This document shows, one piece after another, positions 5,125-5,574 of a stretch of 5,574 bases of DNA. The notes beneath the pieces were generated by a model. That model saw only the letters and a program-made list of their open reading frames with translations, searched no databases and was not told where the DNA came from. Numbering within the stretch: the stretch's first letter is position 1; every line of letters starts with the position of its first letter. This stretch comes from F23-B02 sp963632825 (GTDB lineage: Bacteria; Bacillota; Clostridia; Oscillospirales; Oscillospiraceae): contig CAVGWF010000021.1 of assembly GCA_963632825.1 (NCBI GenBank), forward strand, positions 1-5,574, given 5' to 3'. The position numbers and the translations under genes are program-made.

Positions 5125-5156
5125 AAAACCGACCCTGTCCGTTCAGGCAGGGCCGG
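5123..5156 (-). terminator. Terminator of the small membrane protein gene, overlapping the methyltransferase stop
   Basis: The arms 5148-5156 and 5129-5137 form a 9-bp stem followed on the minus strand by six Ts (5128-5123). On minus-strand RNA all nine pairs form (one G-U); on plus-strand RNA the same position is an A-C mismatch and no T run follows. The hairpin is therefore oriented for the minus-strand gene ending at 5178. Its T tract includes part of the TAA stop of the methyltransferase. Confidence 0.8.
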
Positions 5157-5177
5157 AGATCGTTAAATTGCAGTCTC

Positions 5178-5354
5178 TCATTCGACGGCACTCGTAAGCT
5201 TGTTGATAAACACGGTGAAGCCGACGGCAAACAGGACTGCCAGAACACCGAATACGGCAACGCTTGAGGAGAAGGTCGCCATGCAGTAGCTCGATACGGC
5301 GGCTCCGACGAGGCAGACGATAACGGCCAGTGCAAAAAGTGTAGTCTTTTTCAT
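5178..5354 (-). CDS. Small two-helix membrane protein, 58 residues
   Basis: This short gene starts at ATG 5354-5352 and stops with TGA at 5180-5178. The protein opens MKKTTLFALAVIVCLVGAAV and has two hydrophobic stretches, about residues 5-24 and 32-50. They are joined by a short polar link (SSYCMATFSSS), and the tail is NKLTSAVE. The Lys-Lys start suggests an N-in orientation; helix one could instead act as a signal sequence, but a second span follows. A strong GGAGG site lies 7 bases upstream, and a correctly oriented terminator lies 21 bases beyond the stop. Together these make a convincing gene despite its size. I do not recognise the family. It is divergent from a probable LysR-type regulator, which may control it. 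Confidence 0.78.
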   Translation of the reverse strand: MKKTTLFALAVIVCLVGAAVSSYCMATFSSSVAVFGVLAVLFAVGFTVFINKLTSAVE

Positions 5355-5401
5355 AACTATTCCTCCGATTATAGAACATTAAATTTCTTCAGAAGATTTC
5401 A

Positions 5402-5430
5402 ATTATATTCGGGCCCTGAATAGTTCTTGA
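5402..5430 (-). promoter_or_regulatory. Possible promoter of the small membrane protein gene
   Basis: On the minus strand a perfect TATAAT (5407-5402) has TCAAGA (5430-5425) 17 bases upstream, a weak -35 box with three consensus bases. A poor -35 box would suit an activator-dependent promoter. It overlaps the -35 box of the divergent regulator promoter. A second TATAAT at 5373-5368 is too close to the ribosome binding site to serve. Confidence 0.4.
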
Positions 5431-5455
5431 TTTCTTACTGTCTGTATTGTAAAAT
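5427..5455 (+). promoter_or_regulatory. Promoter of the LysR-type regulator gene
   Basis: TTGATT (5427-5432), a 17-base spacer and TAAAAT (5450-5455) form a good promoter. Transcription would start near 5462, leaving a leader of about 63 bases before the ATG at 5525. Confidence 0.55.
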
Positions 5456-5524
5456 AAATCGCAAGAAAAGTAAAGCTGTTGATTATTATGACGGCTTTAA
5501 GTATCACTTAAAGGAGGAACGGCT

Positions 5525-5574
5525 ATGGAAACTGCACGGTGCAGGGCCTTTCTGGCCGCGGCGGATACGGGGAG
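5525..5574 (+). CDS. Probable LysR-type transcriptional regulator, N-terminal fragment
   Basis: Only the first 16 codons and two bases lie in the window: METARCRAFLAAADTG, then AG. The pattern of a polar start, a hydrophobic helix (RAFLAAAD) and then Thr-Gly matches the opening of the winged helix-turn-helix domain of LysR-type regulators, where Gly-Ser and the recognition helix normally follow. AAGGAGG lies 7 bases before the ATG, a strong ribosome binding site. Its divergent position next to the small membrane protein gene fits the usual LysR habit of regulating a divergent neighbour. The fragment is too short to exclude another helix-turn-helix regulator. Confidence 0.6.
   Translation, partial: METARCRAFLAAADTG

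Noticed and set aside
5386..5396. Odd palindrome TCTTCAGAAGA in the regulator spacer as a LysR operator
   Set aside because: The arms are only 5 bases and it does not give the symmetric T-N11-A pattern usual for LysR-type sites. It is too weak to list as a site.
5488..5511. Seven-codon upstream reading frame (MTALSIT) in the LysR regulator leader
   Set aside because: There is no ribosome binding site before it, and such a short frame arises easily by chance. Its stop touches the AAGGAGG of the real gene, but that alone is not evidence of a leader peptide.

Overview
The window looks like chromosomal DNA of a Gram-positive anaerobe of the class Clostridia, probably a gut Oscillospiraceae/Ruminococcaceae-type genome of intermediate GC. 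The reasons are strong AGGAGG-type ribosome binding sites, TTGACA/TATAAT-like promoters in AT-rich spacers between GC-richer genes, a tRNA gene with encoded CCA, compact intrinsic terminators, and the gene families present. A run of 10 Ns marks it as a draft, possibly metagenomic, assembly. The taxonomy is inference.

Layout. Positions 1-168 hold the C-terminus of a MogA/MoaB-type molybdopterin adenylyltransferase (+). A bidirectional terminator (190-221) separates it from a two-gene minus-strand operon: a DUF554 (YdfK/YqgA-like) membrane protein (1089-1802), then a DMT/EamA transporter (202-1092), joined by a 4-base ATGA overlap. Back-to-back promoters (1836-1912) serve this operon and a tRNA-Leu(UAG) gene (1925-2008, +). 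The tRNA shares a bidirectional terminator (2030-2057) with a converging D-aminoacylase-like amidohydrolase (2108-3688, -). A 218-bp AT-rich spacer carries divergent promoters and repeated operator-like sequences for the amidohydrolase and a two-domain 4-oxalocrotonate tautomerase-family protein (3907-4244, +). The tautomerase is interrupted by the N gap, and its real start (Met-Pro-Ile-Ile) lies in a different frame from the longest naive reading. A terminator sits directly against the ribosome binding site of a SpoU/TrmH-family RNA 2'-O-methyltransferase (4306-5124, +). A 58-residue, two-helix membrane protein (5178-5354, -) follows, divergent from the first 16 codons of a probable LysR-type regulator (5525 to the window end, +).

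How the genes fit together. Most are housekeeping or small metabolic functions in independent transcription units. Two divergent pairs suggest local regulation: amidohydrolase/tautomerase around a repeat-rich operator region, and the small membrane protein/LysR regulator with overlapping promoters. I do not see a mobile element, CRISPR array, toxin-antitoxin or defence system, or another plainly novel multi-gene system. The most useful observations are the mis-framed tautomerase, the repeats at the amidohydrolase promoter, the terminator abutting the methyltransferase ribosome binding site, and the uncalled small membrane protein.
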